DNA of 64,000 nt, taken from contig NZ_KQ089822.1 in NCBI RefSeq assembly GCF_001037495.1, positions 1-64,000 on the forward strand. The letters run 5' to 3'. The DNA comes from Citrobacter sp. MGH106 (GTDB taxonomy: Bacteria > Pseudomonadota > Gammaproteobacteria > Enterobacterales > Enterobacteriaceae). The notes beneath the pieces are model-generated. The model saw only the letters and a program-made list of their open reading frames with translations, did no database searches and was not told where the DNA came from. Positions 33,847 through 43,720 of this stretch are shown here, in pieces (position 1 is the first letter of the stretch; every line of letters starts with the position of its first letter). Made by a program: the position numbers and the translations under genes.

Positions 33847-34776
33847 CTATTTTTCTTTGCCCCTGCCATACATCCTCTGAAACAACTGTGCCACATCGAC
33901 AAAATAATCCGTGAGATAGTTAATCACCACCTGCACCTTGAGTGGTAGCTTGTCTTTTTCGGTATACAGGGCGTAGACCGGACGCGGGTCTGACTGATAA
34001 CGGGGCAACAGGATCTCCACTTCGCCACGATTGATCTCATTGATCACCCACATCAGTGGGACATAGGCAATTCCCGCGCCTGCGGCCAGCCAGCGCACCA
34101 GCGTCATAGGGTCATTGGTTACGAAGCGTCCCTGTGGGATGAGGCGAGTAGAAATCCCCTCCGGGGCAATAAGCTCAAATTCATTATCGGGTCGTACGCT
34201 GTATTCCAGCCAGGAATGATTACTGAGGTCGGCTGGTTTTTCCGGGGTACCGAATTGGGCGAGGTAATTTTTCGCGGCACAGACCACCATCGGCATGGTC
34301 CCCAGGCGACGCGAAAAAAGACTCGAGTCCTGCAACGCACCCACACGGATAACGACGTCCAGGCCATCGGCGATTAAGTCTGGTGCCGGGATGCCGGTGA
34401 CCAGATTTACCGTCAGGCCAGGGTACTCTTTCAGCATTTTTGCCGTCAGTCCGGCAAGGACATTTTGTGCCATGGTTGAAGAACAGCCAATTCGCAGGGT
34501 ACCAATTGGCGTGTTGTTAAAGGCATAAAGCTGCTCGTGAACATCCTGCGCTTCGTGCAGCATTCTGCGGCAGCCCTGATAATAAATCTTACCCGCCTCG
34601 GTAAGCCCAATGCTACGTGTGCTGCGGTTTAGCAGCTTAACCTGTAGCTCATCTTCCAGTTTTGATACCGTCTGGCTTATCGATGAAACACTCATTTGAA
34701 GCTGTCTCGCGGCGGCGGTGAAGGAGCCTAACTCGACAACTTTGGCAAACACCGACATTCGTTTTAATCGTTCCAT
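33847..34776 (-). CDS. aaeR: LysR-family regulator AaeR
   Basis: This 309-aa regulator has an N-terminal LysR helix-turn-helix (FAKVVELGSFTAAARQLQMS, about residues 10-29) and a co-inducer domain. It lies divergent from aaeXAB, the standard LysR arrangement. In E. coli it activates that operon in response to aromatic carboxylic acids such as p-hydroxybenzoate. A CRP-like site lies close to its start. Confidence 0.96.
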   Translation of the reverse strand: MERLKRMSVFAKVVELGSFTAAARQLQMSVSSISQTVSKLEDELQVKLLNRSTRSIGLTEAGKIYYQGCRRMLHEAQDVHEQLYAFNNTPIGTLRIGCSSTMAQNVLAGLTAKMLKEYPGLTVNLVTGIPAPDLIADGLDVVIRVGALQDSSLFSRRLGTMPMVVCAAKNYLAQFGTPEKPADLSNHSWLEYSVRPDNEFELIAPEGISTRLIPQGRFVTNDPMTLVRWLAAGAGIAYVPLMWVINEINRGEVEILLPRYQSDPRPVYALYTEKDKLPLKVQVVINYLTDYFVDVAQLFQRMYGRGKEK

Positions 34777-34794
34777 TGTTCACTCTGGCTTAAA

Positions 34795-34810
34795 AGTGAT
34801 TTAGATCACA
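34795..34810. promoter_or_regulatory. Candidate CRP site
   Basis: AGTGA-TTTAGA-TCACA matches the CRP consensus TGTGA-N6-TCACA at 9 of 10 defined bases. It is 18 bp upstream of the aaeR start codon, on the divergent promoter region shared with aaeX. Confidence 0.6.
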
Positions 34811-34961
34811 TAATATAGATAACAGCATAACAGTTACGTTAATATATTATTATTCAAATAACTGCTGTGTCGCTCTCGCCTGGCTAATCCTTGCCCTTCT
34901 CTGCGGTGACATACGCTAAAAAAATCAATCATCTGCACTCTCTTAAGCTACCAAGGTCAAC

Positions 34962-35165
34962 ATGAGTCTGTTTCCCGTTATCGTGGTGTTTGGTCTTTCC
35001 TTCCCACCGATATTTTTCGAATTGCTTTTGTCACTGGCGATTTTCTGGCTGGTGCGCCGGATGCTAGTTCCGACTGGCATCTATGATTTTGTCTGGCATC
35101 CGGCTCTGTTTAATACTGCGCTGTATTGCTGTCTTTTCTATTTAATAACGCGCCTGTTCGTTTGA
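34962..35165 (+). CDS. aaeX: Small membrane protein AaeX
   Basis: This 67-aa protein of two hydrophobic helices (about residues 3-30 and 45-66) belongs to DUF1656 and is found only with AaeA/AaeB-type pumps. Length agrees with E. coli. It is the first gene of aaeXAB, and aaeA starts 7 bp after its stop. Its precise role in efflux is not known. Confidence 0.93.
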   Translation: MSLFPVIVVFGLSFPPIFFELLLSLAIFWLVRRMLVPTGIYDFVWHPALFNTALYCCLFYLITRLFV

Positions 35166-35172
35166 GGTTGAA

Positions 35173-36105
35173 GTGAAAACACTAACAAGAAAACTCTCCC
35201 GCACGGCCATGACTCTCATACTGGTCATTCTGGCCTTTATCGCCATTTTCCGCGCATGGGTCTACTACACCGAATCGCCGTGGACGCGTGATGCACGTTT
35301 CAGTGCTGATGTTGTGGCAATTGCACCGGATGTCGCGGGCTTAATCACTGATGTTAACGTTCATGATAACCAACTGGTGAAAAAGGATCAGGTCCTGTTC
35401 ACTATCGACCAACCGCGCTATAAGAAAGCCCTCGAACAGGCTGAAGCGGATGTCGCCTATTATCAGGTACTGGCACAGGAAAAGCGCCAGGAAGCGGGTC
35501 GTCGTAACCGGCTTGGCGTTCAGGCAATGTCTCGTGAAGAGATTGACCAGTCCAATAACGTATTGCAAACCGTATTGCACCAGCTTGCAAAGGCGCAGGC
35601 GACACGCGACCTGGCGAAATTGGATCTTGAACGAACGGTCATTCGCGCCCCAGCCGACGGTTGGGTGACTAACCTTAACGTCTATTCTGGCGAGTTTATT
35701 ACCCGCGGCTCCACGGCGGTAGCGTTGGTAAAACAGCACTCTTTTTATGTGCTGGCTTATATGGAAGAGACCAAGCTGGAAGGTGTTCGTCCGGGGTATC
35801 GTGCTGAAATAACACCACTTGGCAGTAATAAGGTATTGAAAGGCACCGTTGATAGCGTAGCGGCTGGTGTAACGAATGCCAGCAGTACGCAGGATGCAAA
35901 AGGTATGGCGACCATTGATTCCAATCTTGAATGGGTACGTCTGGCACAGCGTGTGCCGGTGCGTATTCGTCTGGATGAGCAGCAAGGCACCCTGTGGCCG
36001 GCCGGTACTACGGCCACCGTCGTCATTACTGGTAAGCAGGATCGCGATGCCAGCCAGGAGTCGTTTTTCCGTAAAATAGCGCATCGCCTGCGCGAGTTTG
36101 GTTAA
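35173..36105 (+). CDS. aaeA: p-Hydroxybenzoate efflux adaptor AaeA
   Basis: This 310-aa membrane-fusion protein of the HlyD/EmrA type has an N-terminal anchor helix (about residues 12-30), a split lipoyl domain ([24 protein letters not shown] and [19 protein letters not shown]) and a helical hairpin between them. It works with AaeB to export aromatic acids. It starts with GTG, with GAGGTTGAA just upstream. The stop codon is 5 bp before the aaeB ATG. Confidence 0.95.
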   Translation: MKTLTRKLSRTAMTLILVILAFIAIFRAWVYYTESPWTRDARFSADVVAIAPDVAGLITDVNVHDNQLVKKDQVLFTIDQPRYKKALEQAEADVAYYQVLAQEKRQEAGRRNRLGVQAMSREEIDQSNNVLQTVLHQLAKAQATRDLAKLDLERTVIRAPADGWVTNLNVYSGEFITRGSTAVALVKQHSFYVLAYMEETKLEGVRPGYRAEITPLGSNKVLKGTVDSVAAGVTNASSTQDAKGMATIDSNLEWVRLAQRVPVRIRLDEQQGTLWPAGTTATVVITGKQDRDASQESFFRKIAHRLREFG

Positions 36106-36110
36106 TCGTG

Positions 36111-38078
36111 ATGGGTATTTTCTCCATTGCCAATCAGCATATCCGCTTTGCGGTAAAACTGGCATGCGCCATTGTGCTGGCGCTGTTTGTTGGCTTTCAC
36201 TTTCAACTTGAGACACCGCGCTGGGCGGTGTTGACTGCGGCAATTGTGGCGGCTGGCCCGGCCTTTGCTGCGGGTGGAGAACCCTATTCCGGCGCTATCC
36301 GTTATCGCGGTATGCTTCGTATTGTCGGAACATTTATTGGCTGTATTGCCGCACTGATCATTATTATCAGCATGATCCGTGCGCCGCTGCTGATGATCCT
36401 GGTGTGCTGCATCTGGGCCGGTTTTTGTACCTGGCTCTCCTCGCTGGTGAAGATCGAGAACTCCTATGCCTGGGGGCTTTCGGGCTACACGGCGCTGATA
36501 ATCGTCATTACCATTCAGGCGGAACCATTGCTGACGCCGCAATTTGCGCTCGAACGCTGCAGCGAGATCGTGATGGGGATCGTCTGCGCTATTGTAGCCG
36601 ATCTGCTCTTTTCACCCCGTTCAGTGAAGCAGGAGATCGATGTCGAACTGGACAGCCTTCTGGTGGCGCAGTATCAACTTATGCAACTGTGCATTAAGCA
36701 CGGCGACAGTGAAGAAGTGGATAAAGCCTGGGGGGATTTAGTCCGTCGTACTGCGGCGCTGGATGGTATGCGCAGCAACCTGAACATGGAGTCCTCACGC
36801 TGGGTACGCGCCAACCGCAGACTTAAAGCATTGAACACGTTGTCGCTGACGCTCATTACTCAATCCTGTGAAACCTATCTTATCCAGAACACGCGACCGG
36901 ACCTGATTACGGACACCTTCCGTGAGCTGTTTGATACGCCAGTTCAAACGGTGCAGGACGTACATAAGCAACTCAAGCGGATGCGGCGCGTGATTGTCTG
37001 GACCGGCGAGCGTGACACGCCGGTGACGATATATAGCTGGGCAGGTGCTGCGACACGCTACCTGCTGCTCAAACGCGGTGTTGTCAGCAATACCAAAATT
37101 AGTGCGATTGAAGAAGAGATCCTGCAGGGTGAGCCGGTAGTGAAAGTGGAATCCGCCGAACGTCACCATGCGATGGTCAACTTCTGGCGTACCACGCTTT
37201 CCTGTGTGCTGGGAACCTTGTTCTGGCTGTGGACCGGCTGGACGTCAGGTAGTGGCGCGATGGTGATGATTGCGGTCGTTACCTCACTGGCAATGCGTTT
37301 ACCCAATCCACGTATGGTAGCGATAGACTTTATCTACGGCACGCTGGCAGCATTACCTTTGGGGGCGCTCTATTTTCTGGTGATTATCCCCAATACCCAG
37401 CAAAGTATGTTGTTACTGTGCCTGAGCCTTGCTGTGCTGGGATTTTTCCTCGGTATCGAGGTACAGAAGCGGCGTTTGGGCTCCATGGGGGCGCTGGCGA
37501 GCACGATTAACATTATCGTGCTGGATAACCCGATGACGTTCCATTTTAGCCAGTTCCTCGACAGTGCGCTGGGGCAGCTTGTGGGATGTGTGCTGGCGTT
37601 TATTGTGATTCTGTTGGTGCGTGATAACTCCCGTGACAGAACAGGCCGCGTGCTGCTCAATCAGTTTGTTTCAGCCGCAGTCTCCGCTATGACCACTAAT
37701 GTGGTTCGTCGAAAAGAGAATCACCTTCCGGCGCTCTATCAGCAACTGTTTTTACTGATGAATAAATTTCCCGGCGATCTGGCGAAGTTTCGTCTGGCGC
37801 TGACGATGATCATCGCTCACCAGCGTCTGCGTGATGCACCTGTACCGGTAAATGAGGATTTATCTGCGTTTCATCGTCAGCTCCGTCGTACTGCCGATCA
37901 CGTTATTTCAGCTGGAAATGACGACAAACGCCGACGCTACTTTAGTCAGCTGCTTGAGGAGCTTGATATCTATCAGGAAAAATTAAACATCTGGGAAGCC
38001 CCGCCTCAGGTGACGGAGCCTGTAAAACGGCTTACGGGTATGCTGCACAAATATCAGCACGCCCTGACCAGCAGTTAA
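36111..38078 (+). CDS. aaeB: p-Hydroxybenzoate efflux pump AaeB
   Basis: This 655-aa inner-membrane pump belongs to the FUSC/aromatic acid exporter family. It has two groups of about five to six helices (residues about 10-160 and 360-520) separated by a cytoplasmic segment, and a long soluble tail. I used the ATG at 36111 (MGIFSIANQ) to match E. coli. A GTG one codon earlier is possible. A terminator follows directly, so the operon proper ends here. Confidence 0.96.
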   Translation: MGIFSIANQHIRFAVKLACAIVLALFVGFHFQLETPRWAVLTAAIVAAGPAFAAGGEPYSGAIRYRGMLRIVGTFIGCIAALIIIISMIRAPLLMILVCCIWAGFCTWLSSLVKIENSYAWGLSGYTALIIVITIQAEPLLTPQFALERCSEIVMGIVCAIVADLLFSPRSVKQEIDVELDSLLVAQYQLMQLCIKHGDSEEVDKAWGDLVRRTAALDGMRSNLNMESSRWVRANRRLKALNTLSLTLITQSCETYLIQNTRPDLITDTFRELFDTPVQTVQDVHKQLKRMRRVIVWTGERDTPVTIYSWAGAATRYLLLKRGVVSNTKISAIEEEILQGEPVVKVESAERHHAMVNFWRTTLSCVLGTLFWLWTGWTSGSGAMVMIAVVTSLAMRLPNPRMVAIDFIYGTLAALPLGALYFLVIIPNTQQSMLLLCLSLAVLGFFLGIEVQKRRLGSMGALASTINIIVLDNPMTFHFSQFLDSALGQLVGCVLAFIVILLVRDNSRDRTGRVLLNQFVSAAVSAMTTNVVRRKENHLPALYQQLFLLMNKFPGDLAKFRLALTMIIAHQRLRDAPVPVNEDLSAFHRQLRRTADHVISAGNDDKRRRYFSQLLEELDIYQEKLNIWEAPPQVTEPVKRLTGMLHKYQHALTSS

Positions 38079-38084
38079 GAGTTA

Positions 38085-38114
38085 AAAACCGACGCCAGAA
38101 GCGTCGGTTTTTTT
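38085..38114 (+). terminator. aaeXAB terminator
   Basis: AAAAACCGACGC CAGAA GCGTCGGTTTTTTT is a strong intrinsic terminator starting 7 bp after the aaeB stop. Confidence 0.9.
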
Positions 38115-38166
38115 ATGGCTATACTTATTCGATGTGCGTAAGCCATGACATCAGGAGGAAAAAACT

Positions 38167-39615
38167 ATGCCTGGACTGCAGGAGAGTGAACTTTTTCAGA
38201 CGGGATATCTGGTTAATGGGCAGTGGAAGACCCTGGATACCACCTTTGATGTGGTAAATCCGGCGACGGGGGAGGTCATTGCAAAGGTGGCGAAGGCGGG
38301 TAAGCAGCAGACTGAAGAGGCGATTGCTGCTGCCGCAAACGCTTTTCCGGCGTGGCGCGAAAAAACGGCGAAAGAGCGTTCGACAATCCTCTATCGCTGG
38401 TATGAACTGATCCTCGAAAACAAAAGCTGGCTGGGGCGTCTGATGACCATTGAACAAGGGAAGCCGCTGAAAGAAGCCGAAGGTGAAGTTGAGTACGCCG
38501 CCAGCTTTATTCAGTGGTTTGCGGAGCAGGCCAAACGCGCTAATGGTGAGATTATCCCTCCGATTAAACCAGGCTCGCGAATTCTCGCTACCCGTGAACC
38601 TGTTGGTGTAGTCGCTGCGATCACTCCGTGGAACTTCCCGATGGCGATGCTGACACGCAAACTTGGGCCCGCGCTGGCTGCGGGATGTACCGGGGTGATT
38701 AAGCCGGCCAACAATACGCCGCTCAGCGCGTTTGCGCTGCTAACGCTGGCGAAAAAGGCTGGTGTGCCCGATGGGGTGCTTAACGCTGTCGCGGGCAATA
38801 CCCCGGAAATCAGTGATGCAATTATGGCTAGCCATAAAGTGCGTAAAATTTCCTTTACCGGCTCCACCACTGTCGGAAAAACGCTGGTGCGTAACGCGGC
38901 CGACACGATGAAAAAAGTCTCGATGGAGTTGGGCGGCAACGCCCCATACATTGTGTTTGATGATGCCGATATTGATGCCGCGGTGCAGGGGGCCATCGCT
39001 AACAAATTCCGTAATGCGGGTCAGGTGTGCGTTAGTGTTAACCGCTTCTATATTCAGGAATCCATCTATGACGAATTTACCCGCAAACTGGCGGATGCTG
39101 TCCAGGCGCTGAAGGTGGGTAATGGTCTGGATGACGGTGTGGTGGTTGGCCCGCTGATCGAGCCTTCGGCAGTAGATAAAGTGCGGGAACATGTTGAAGA
39201 TGCTATTGCAAAAGGTGCGACGGTTCTGGCGGGAGGAAAAGCGCATTCGTTGGGCGGTAACTTCTGGCAGCCAACGGTACTGAGCAATTGCAACGAAGAG
39301 ATGAAACTTGCCCGTGAAGAAACTTTCGGACCCGTCGCGGCCTGTTTCCGCTTTAGTCGTGAAGACGAAGTTATTCAGCGCGCTAACGATACTCCTTTTG
39401 GGCTGGCTGCTTATTTCTATACGCAAAACCTGCAGCGTGTATTCCGCGTTTCGCAGGCCATTGAAAGCGGCATGATTGGTATCAACGAATGTGCCGTTTC
39501 AACCGAGCTGGGGCCATTTGGTGGGGTAAAAGAGTCGGGGTTAGGGCGTGAAGGATCGGTGCTTGGATTAGAAGAGTTTCTGCAAGTGAAGACCTTGCAT
39601 ATTGGTGGTCTGTAG
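38167..39615 (+). CDS. NAD(P)-dependent aldehyde dehydrogenase, GabD-like
   Basis: This 482-aa enzyme belongs to the aldehyde dehydrogenase superfamily, nearest to succinate-semialdehyde dehydrogenase (GabD/SSADH), with which it shares length and motifs. PWNFP (154-158), FTGSTTVGK (230-238), the general base Glu254 in MELGGNAP and the catalytic Cys288 in NAGQVCVS are all present. AGGAGG precedes the ATG by 8 bp. It stands between aaeB and yhcO, which are adjacent in E. coli K-12. No regulator or transporter accompanies it, and only 52 bp separate it from the aaeXAB terminator. Its true substrate is unknown. It is a paralogue, not gabD itself. Confidence 0.9.
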   Translation: MPGLQESELFQTGYLVNGQWKTLDTTFDVVNPATGEVIAKVAKAGKQQTEEAIAAAANAFPAWREKTAKERSTILYRWYELILENKSWLGRLMTIEQGKPLKEAEGEVEYAASFIQWFAEQAKRANGEIIPPIKPGSRILATREPVGVVAAITPWNFPMAMLTRKLGPALAAGCTGVIKPANNTPLSAFALLTLAKKAGVPDGVLNAVAGNTPEISDAIMASHKVRKISFTGSTTVGKTLVRNAADTMKKVSMELGGNAPYIVFDDADIDAAVQGAIANKFRNAGQVCVSVNRFYIQESIYDEFTRKLADAVQALKVGNGLDDGVVVGPLIEPSAVDKVREHVEDAIAKGATVLAGGKAHSLGGNFWQPTVLSNCNEEMKLAREETFGPVAACFRFSREDEVIQRANDTPFGLAAYFYTQNLQRVFRVSQAIESGMIGINECAVSTELGPFGGVKESGLGREGSVLGLEEFLQVKTLHIGGL

Positions 39616-39644
39616 AGTAACCGACGGCGGGATGGTGGCTATAG

Positions 39645-39923
39645 ATGAATATCTATACGTTTGATTTTGACGAGATTGAAGATCAAAGTGATTTCTACCG
39701 GGAGTTTACGCGTACCTTCGGCCTGGCCCGGGAAAAGGTCAGTGACTTAGATTCTCTGTGGGAAGTGGTTGTCGGGGAAGTATTGCCGTTGCCGCTGGAG
39801 ATTGAGTTTGTGCATTTGCCGGATAAGCAACGCAGACGCTATGGCGCGCTGATTTTGCTGTTTGATGAAGCGGAAGAAGAGCTGGAAGGGCAATTGCGCT
39901 TTAACGTTCGTCACTCATCTTAA
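39645..39923 (+). CDS. yhcO: Barstar-family protein YhcO
   Basis: This 92-aa acidic protein has the barstar fold ([21 protein letters not shown], then the DLDSLWEVV core). Barstar inhibits the ribonuclease barnase in Bacillus. The enterobacterial protein has no known nuclease partner, and none is next to it here. It starts 29 bp after the aldehyde dehydrogenase and may be co-transcribed with it. Confidence 0.92.
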   Translation: MNIYTFDFDEIEDQSDFYREFTRTFGLAREKVSDLDSLWEVVVGEVLPLPLEIEFVHLPDKQRRRYGALILLFDEAEEELEGQLRFNVRHSS

Positions 39924-39926
39924 GAG

Positions 39927-39953
39927 ATAAAAAAAGCCCCCGGCAGCGGGGGC
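39927..39953 (-). terminator. yhcN terminator
   Basis: On the minus strand, GCCCCCGC and GGGGGC pair around a short loop and are followed by TTTTTTT. It lies between the converging yhcO and yhcN. Confidence 0.85.
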
Positions 39954-39979
39954 AAGTCGTCGGACTAGACGACGAGGGT

Positions 39980-40246
39980 TTATTTGTACAGTTCAGCAGT
40001 TGCGTGCCAGTGAGCCCCTTCACGGAGTTCAGTAACGCGATAGCTGCTGGCGCCCGCTTTTTCTGCTTTGGCGACAATTTCCTGACGCATATCCATTGGT
40101 GAGCTACCAATCTGAGACACAGAGATAGTACCCATGGATTGCAGATTCTGTGCTTCTTGTGAGTTCACCTGATTTACCGCAGCGCTTGCGCCGAAAGAGA
40201 TAACAGACAGAAGGCTTAAGGTTGCAACAGTAGTTTTGATTTTCAT
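39980..40246 (-). CDS. yhcN: Periplasmic stress protein YhcN (DUF1471)
   Basis: This 88-aa protein has a Sec signal peptide (cleavage after ASA near residue 22) and one YhcN/BhsA/McbA domain, ending GAHWHATAELYK. Family members are small periplasmic proteins induced by acid, peroxide or biofilm conditions. YhcN in E. coli responds to cytoplasmic acidification. It is a single-gene unit with its own terminator. Confidence 0.94.
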   Translation of the reverse strand: MKIKTTVATLSLLSVISFGASAAVNQVNSQEAQNLQSMGTISVSQIGSSPMDMRQEIVAKAEKAGASSYRVTELREGAHWHATAELYK

Positions 40247-40486
40247 GATATTTACCTCGTCGAATACTTTTATTGGGGTCTTCGTTTCGTGACCCTCATC
40301 ACAGAATCAAGTATACACTAATCACTCAGTAAATTAATACCACGCTAATGGTTTCGTCGGGTATTATGGGTTAAAAAATATATTTTTTATAACCAAACGG
40401 AATTAAAAATACGCTTCAGTACACCGGGATTAAAATAAGTTCAATAAAATCATATTGATATGTGATTTTGCAATTTGTGCGTTTTT

Positions 40487-40500
40487 GATGATTATCATTC
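40487..40500. promoter_or_regulatory. Fur-box-like palindrome
   Basis: ATGATTATCATT matches the centre of the Fur consensus (ATGATAATCATT) at 11 of 12 bases, but the outer hexamer does not match. It lies 240 bp upstream of yhcN, far from a typical repressor position. This is a candidate only. Confidence 0.3.
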
Positions 40501-40591
40501 ACTATGTGAATGCTTTATAGCGGTTAAACGCACTATCTGTTAAATGATTAGTAGTGAAAAACAGTGGCGTGGGTATGAAAGGAAGGTTTTT

Positions 40592-40616
40592 CCCCCGCCG
40601 CATGATGCGACGGGGA
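40592..40616 (-). terminator. Hairpin at the argR 3' end
   Basis: CCCCG-C-CGCAT and ATGCG-A-CGGGG form a long GC-rich stem six bases after the argR stop. The minus-strand tail is GAAAAACC, not a T-run, so termination here would be imperfect. Confidence 0.4.
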
Positions 40617-40621
40617 AGGGG

Positions 40622-41095
<474 letters not shown>

Positions 41096-41118
41096 TCACC
41101 CGTAATATGGCGGTAGAA

Positions 41119-41156
41119 ACAACATTATTGTGCATACAGATGAATTTTTATGCAAA
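41119..41156. promoter_or_regulatory. Tandem ARG boxes of argR
   Basis: The box at 41139-41156 (GATGAATTTTTATGCAAA) fits the ArgR consensus well. A weaker 18-bp box at 41119-41136 lies 2 bp away. The 2-bp spacing, instead of the usual 3 bp, is the known peculiarity of the argR operator in E. coli. Confidence 0.75.
41127..41155 (-). promoter_or_regulatory. argR promoter
   Basis: On the minus strand, TTGCAT (-35) and CACAAT (-10) are 17 bp apart and lie inside the two ARG boxes, so ArgR would block polymerase directly. Confidence 0.65.
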
Positions 41157-41449
41157 CGGTCTGCCTCGTTCAAGGCTGAAATAATGTTATGAAAGAGCGG
41201 AATTTTATCAAATTTCGTTATCAAGAAACATGCCTGTGTCACGGCTCGCAAATAAGATTAAAAGTAAATTAAATGTTATCAAATTGATGTTGTTTTGAGA
41301 GGGCGGTAGGGTATATTGTCAACACCTGTTGGAAAGTTGCTCTACTGGGCGGTTGTTTTGAATTACGTAACTTAGGATTTATTTTACGTAAGTTAAATGC
41401 ATAAAAGCCAAATTTGCGTGACTACGCATTCTTGACGCGTGGTTATTGA

Positions 41450-42463
<1,014 letters not shown>

Positions 42464-42476
42464 TGCTTTCGTGTCG

Positions 42477-42509
42477 ACCAGATAAGACGCTTCTGCGTTG
42501 CCATCAGGT
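42477..42509. repeat. Degenerate REP-like sequence
   Basis: AGATAAGACGC, TTCTGC and GTTGCCATCAGG resemble one arm pair of a REP element at the mdh 3' end, but the outer arms pair poorly. Confidence 0.4.
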
Positions 42510-42518
42510 TTGACGTAT

Positions 42519-42549
42519 AAAAAAACCGGAGTAATCTCCGGTTTTTTTA
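42519..42549 (+). terminator. mdh / degS bidirectional terminator
   Basis: AAAAAACCGGAG TAAT CTCCGGTTTTTTT is a strong symmetrical terminator between the converging mdh and degS. Confidence 0.92.
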
Positions 42550-42562
42550 CATCCCAATTATA

Positions 42563-43630
42563 CTAGTTTGTTGCCGGGTATTCCTGAACCGTCACCTGGA
42601 GCGTCAACTGTTTATCATCGCGCATCACAATGACTGAGATAACCGACCCGGGGCGAATTTCAGCCACTTGATCCATGGTCTCCAGGGCTGATACCGCAGG
42701 TTTATTGTTGACCGAGATAATCAGGTCGTTAACCTGAATACCTGCCTGCGCTGCCGGACCATCCGGGGCGACTTCGTTAACCACTATCCCCTGAATTTGA
42801 TCCATCCCACTGCCCTGAGCATGCAGCGGAGCAATCTCACGACCACTAATACCGATGTACCCACGAATAACGCGTCCGTCACGAATCAGCTTATCCATGA
42901 TTTTGGTTGCCAGCTGGAACGGAATGGCAAAACCAATCCCTTCAGGTGTCTCGCCATCATTACTTTTATCAAATGACAGCGTGTTAATACCCATCAACTC
43001 ACCCAACGAGTTGACCAGCGCGCCGCCCGAGTTACCGTGGTTGATGGAGGCGTCTGTTTGCAGGAAATTTTGCCGCCCTGTTGGGTTCAAACCAATACGA
43101 CCGGTGGCGCTGATGATCCCCTGGGTGATTGTTTGCCCAAGGTTGTACGGGTTCCCGATGGCGAGAACGACATCGCCAATATGCGGAACGCGCTTGTTAT
43201 TTATTGGGATGGTTGGCAGTCCGCCAGAAGCGTTGATCTTTAGTACCGCAAGGTCGGTCAGCGTGTCGGAGCCGACAAGCAGGGCTTCAAACACACGCCC
43301 ATCTTGTAAAGCGACGATGATTTGGTCGGCATCATTGATAACGTGTTTGTTGGTAATGATATAGCCGCGTTGATCCATGATAACGCCCGAGCCGAGTGTA
43401 CGGATCTCGAGCTGGTTATGCGTCGTGCTATTCATACTGCGGTTGTAAACGTTAACCACGGCAGGCGCAGCGCGACGAACCGCCGGATTATAGCTGGCGG
43501 GTGTTTCATCTGCACTGTCGAACTGTGGTGCGGAAAGCGTATTAATTTTGCGCAGAGAGGGCATCGCGGCCAGCAGAATGGCGCCGACGATTAAACCAAT
43601 CGCGACCGAACGTAAAAGCTTCACAAACAT
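42563..43630 (-). CDS. degS: Sigma-E stress protease DegS
   Basis: This 355-aa inner-membrane-anchored serine protease senses misfolded porin C-termini through its PDZ domain. It then makes the first cut in RseA to release sigma-E. It has one N-terminal helix (about residues 5-25), the trypsin-like domain with catalytic His96 (TNKHVIND), Asp126 (LTDLAVL) and Ser201 (NHGNSGGAL), and one PDZ domain (about 260-350). It lies 90 bp after degQ. Confidence 0.97.
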   Translation of the reverse strand: MFVKLLRSVAIGLIVGAILLAAMPSLRKINTLSAPQFDSADETPASYNPAVRRAAPAVVNVYNRSMNSTTHNQLEIRTLGSGVIMDQRGYIITNKHVINDADQIIVALQDGRVFEALLVGSDTLTDLAVLKINASGGLPTIPINNKRVPHIGDVVLAIGNPYNLGQTITQGIISATGRIGLNPTGRQNFLQTDASINHGNSGGALVNSLGELMGINTLSFDKSNDGETPEGIGFAIPFQLATKIMDKLIRDGRVIRGYIGISGREIAPLHAQGSGMDQIQGIVVNEVAPDGPAAQAGIQVNDLIISVNNKPAVSALETMDQVAEIRPGSVISVIVMRDDKQLTLQVTVQEYPATN

Positions 43631-43720
43631 GATGGCGGCGTCATTAAAAAAGGGAACGGCAGCAGCATATCACGAGTTTACCGGACATCACACGGCAGGC
43701 TGATGTCCGGTTCGCATAGG

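Larger units (their letters stand above)
40247..40621. other. yhcN-argR intergenic region
   Basis: This 375-bp AT-rich gap includes the yhcN promoter region, a Fur-like palindrome at 40487-40500 and a GC-rich hairpin near the argR 3' end. Short open frames running into argR on the plus strand have no ribosome site and are discounted. Confidence 0.6.

Noticed and set aside
35341-36243. A 300-codon open frame on the minus strand
   Set aside because: It is antisense to aaeA and the start of aaeB. The composition looks like reversed coding sequence, with no domain.
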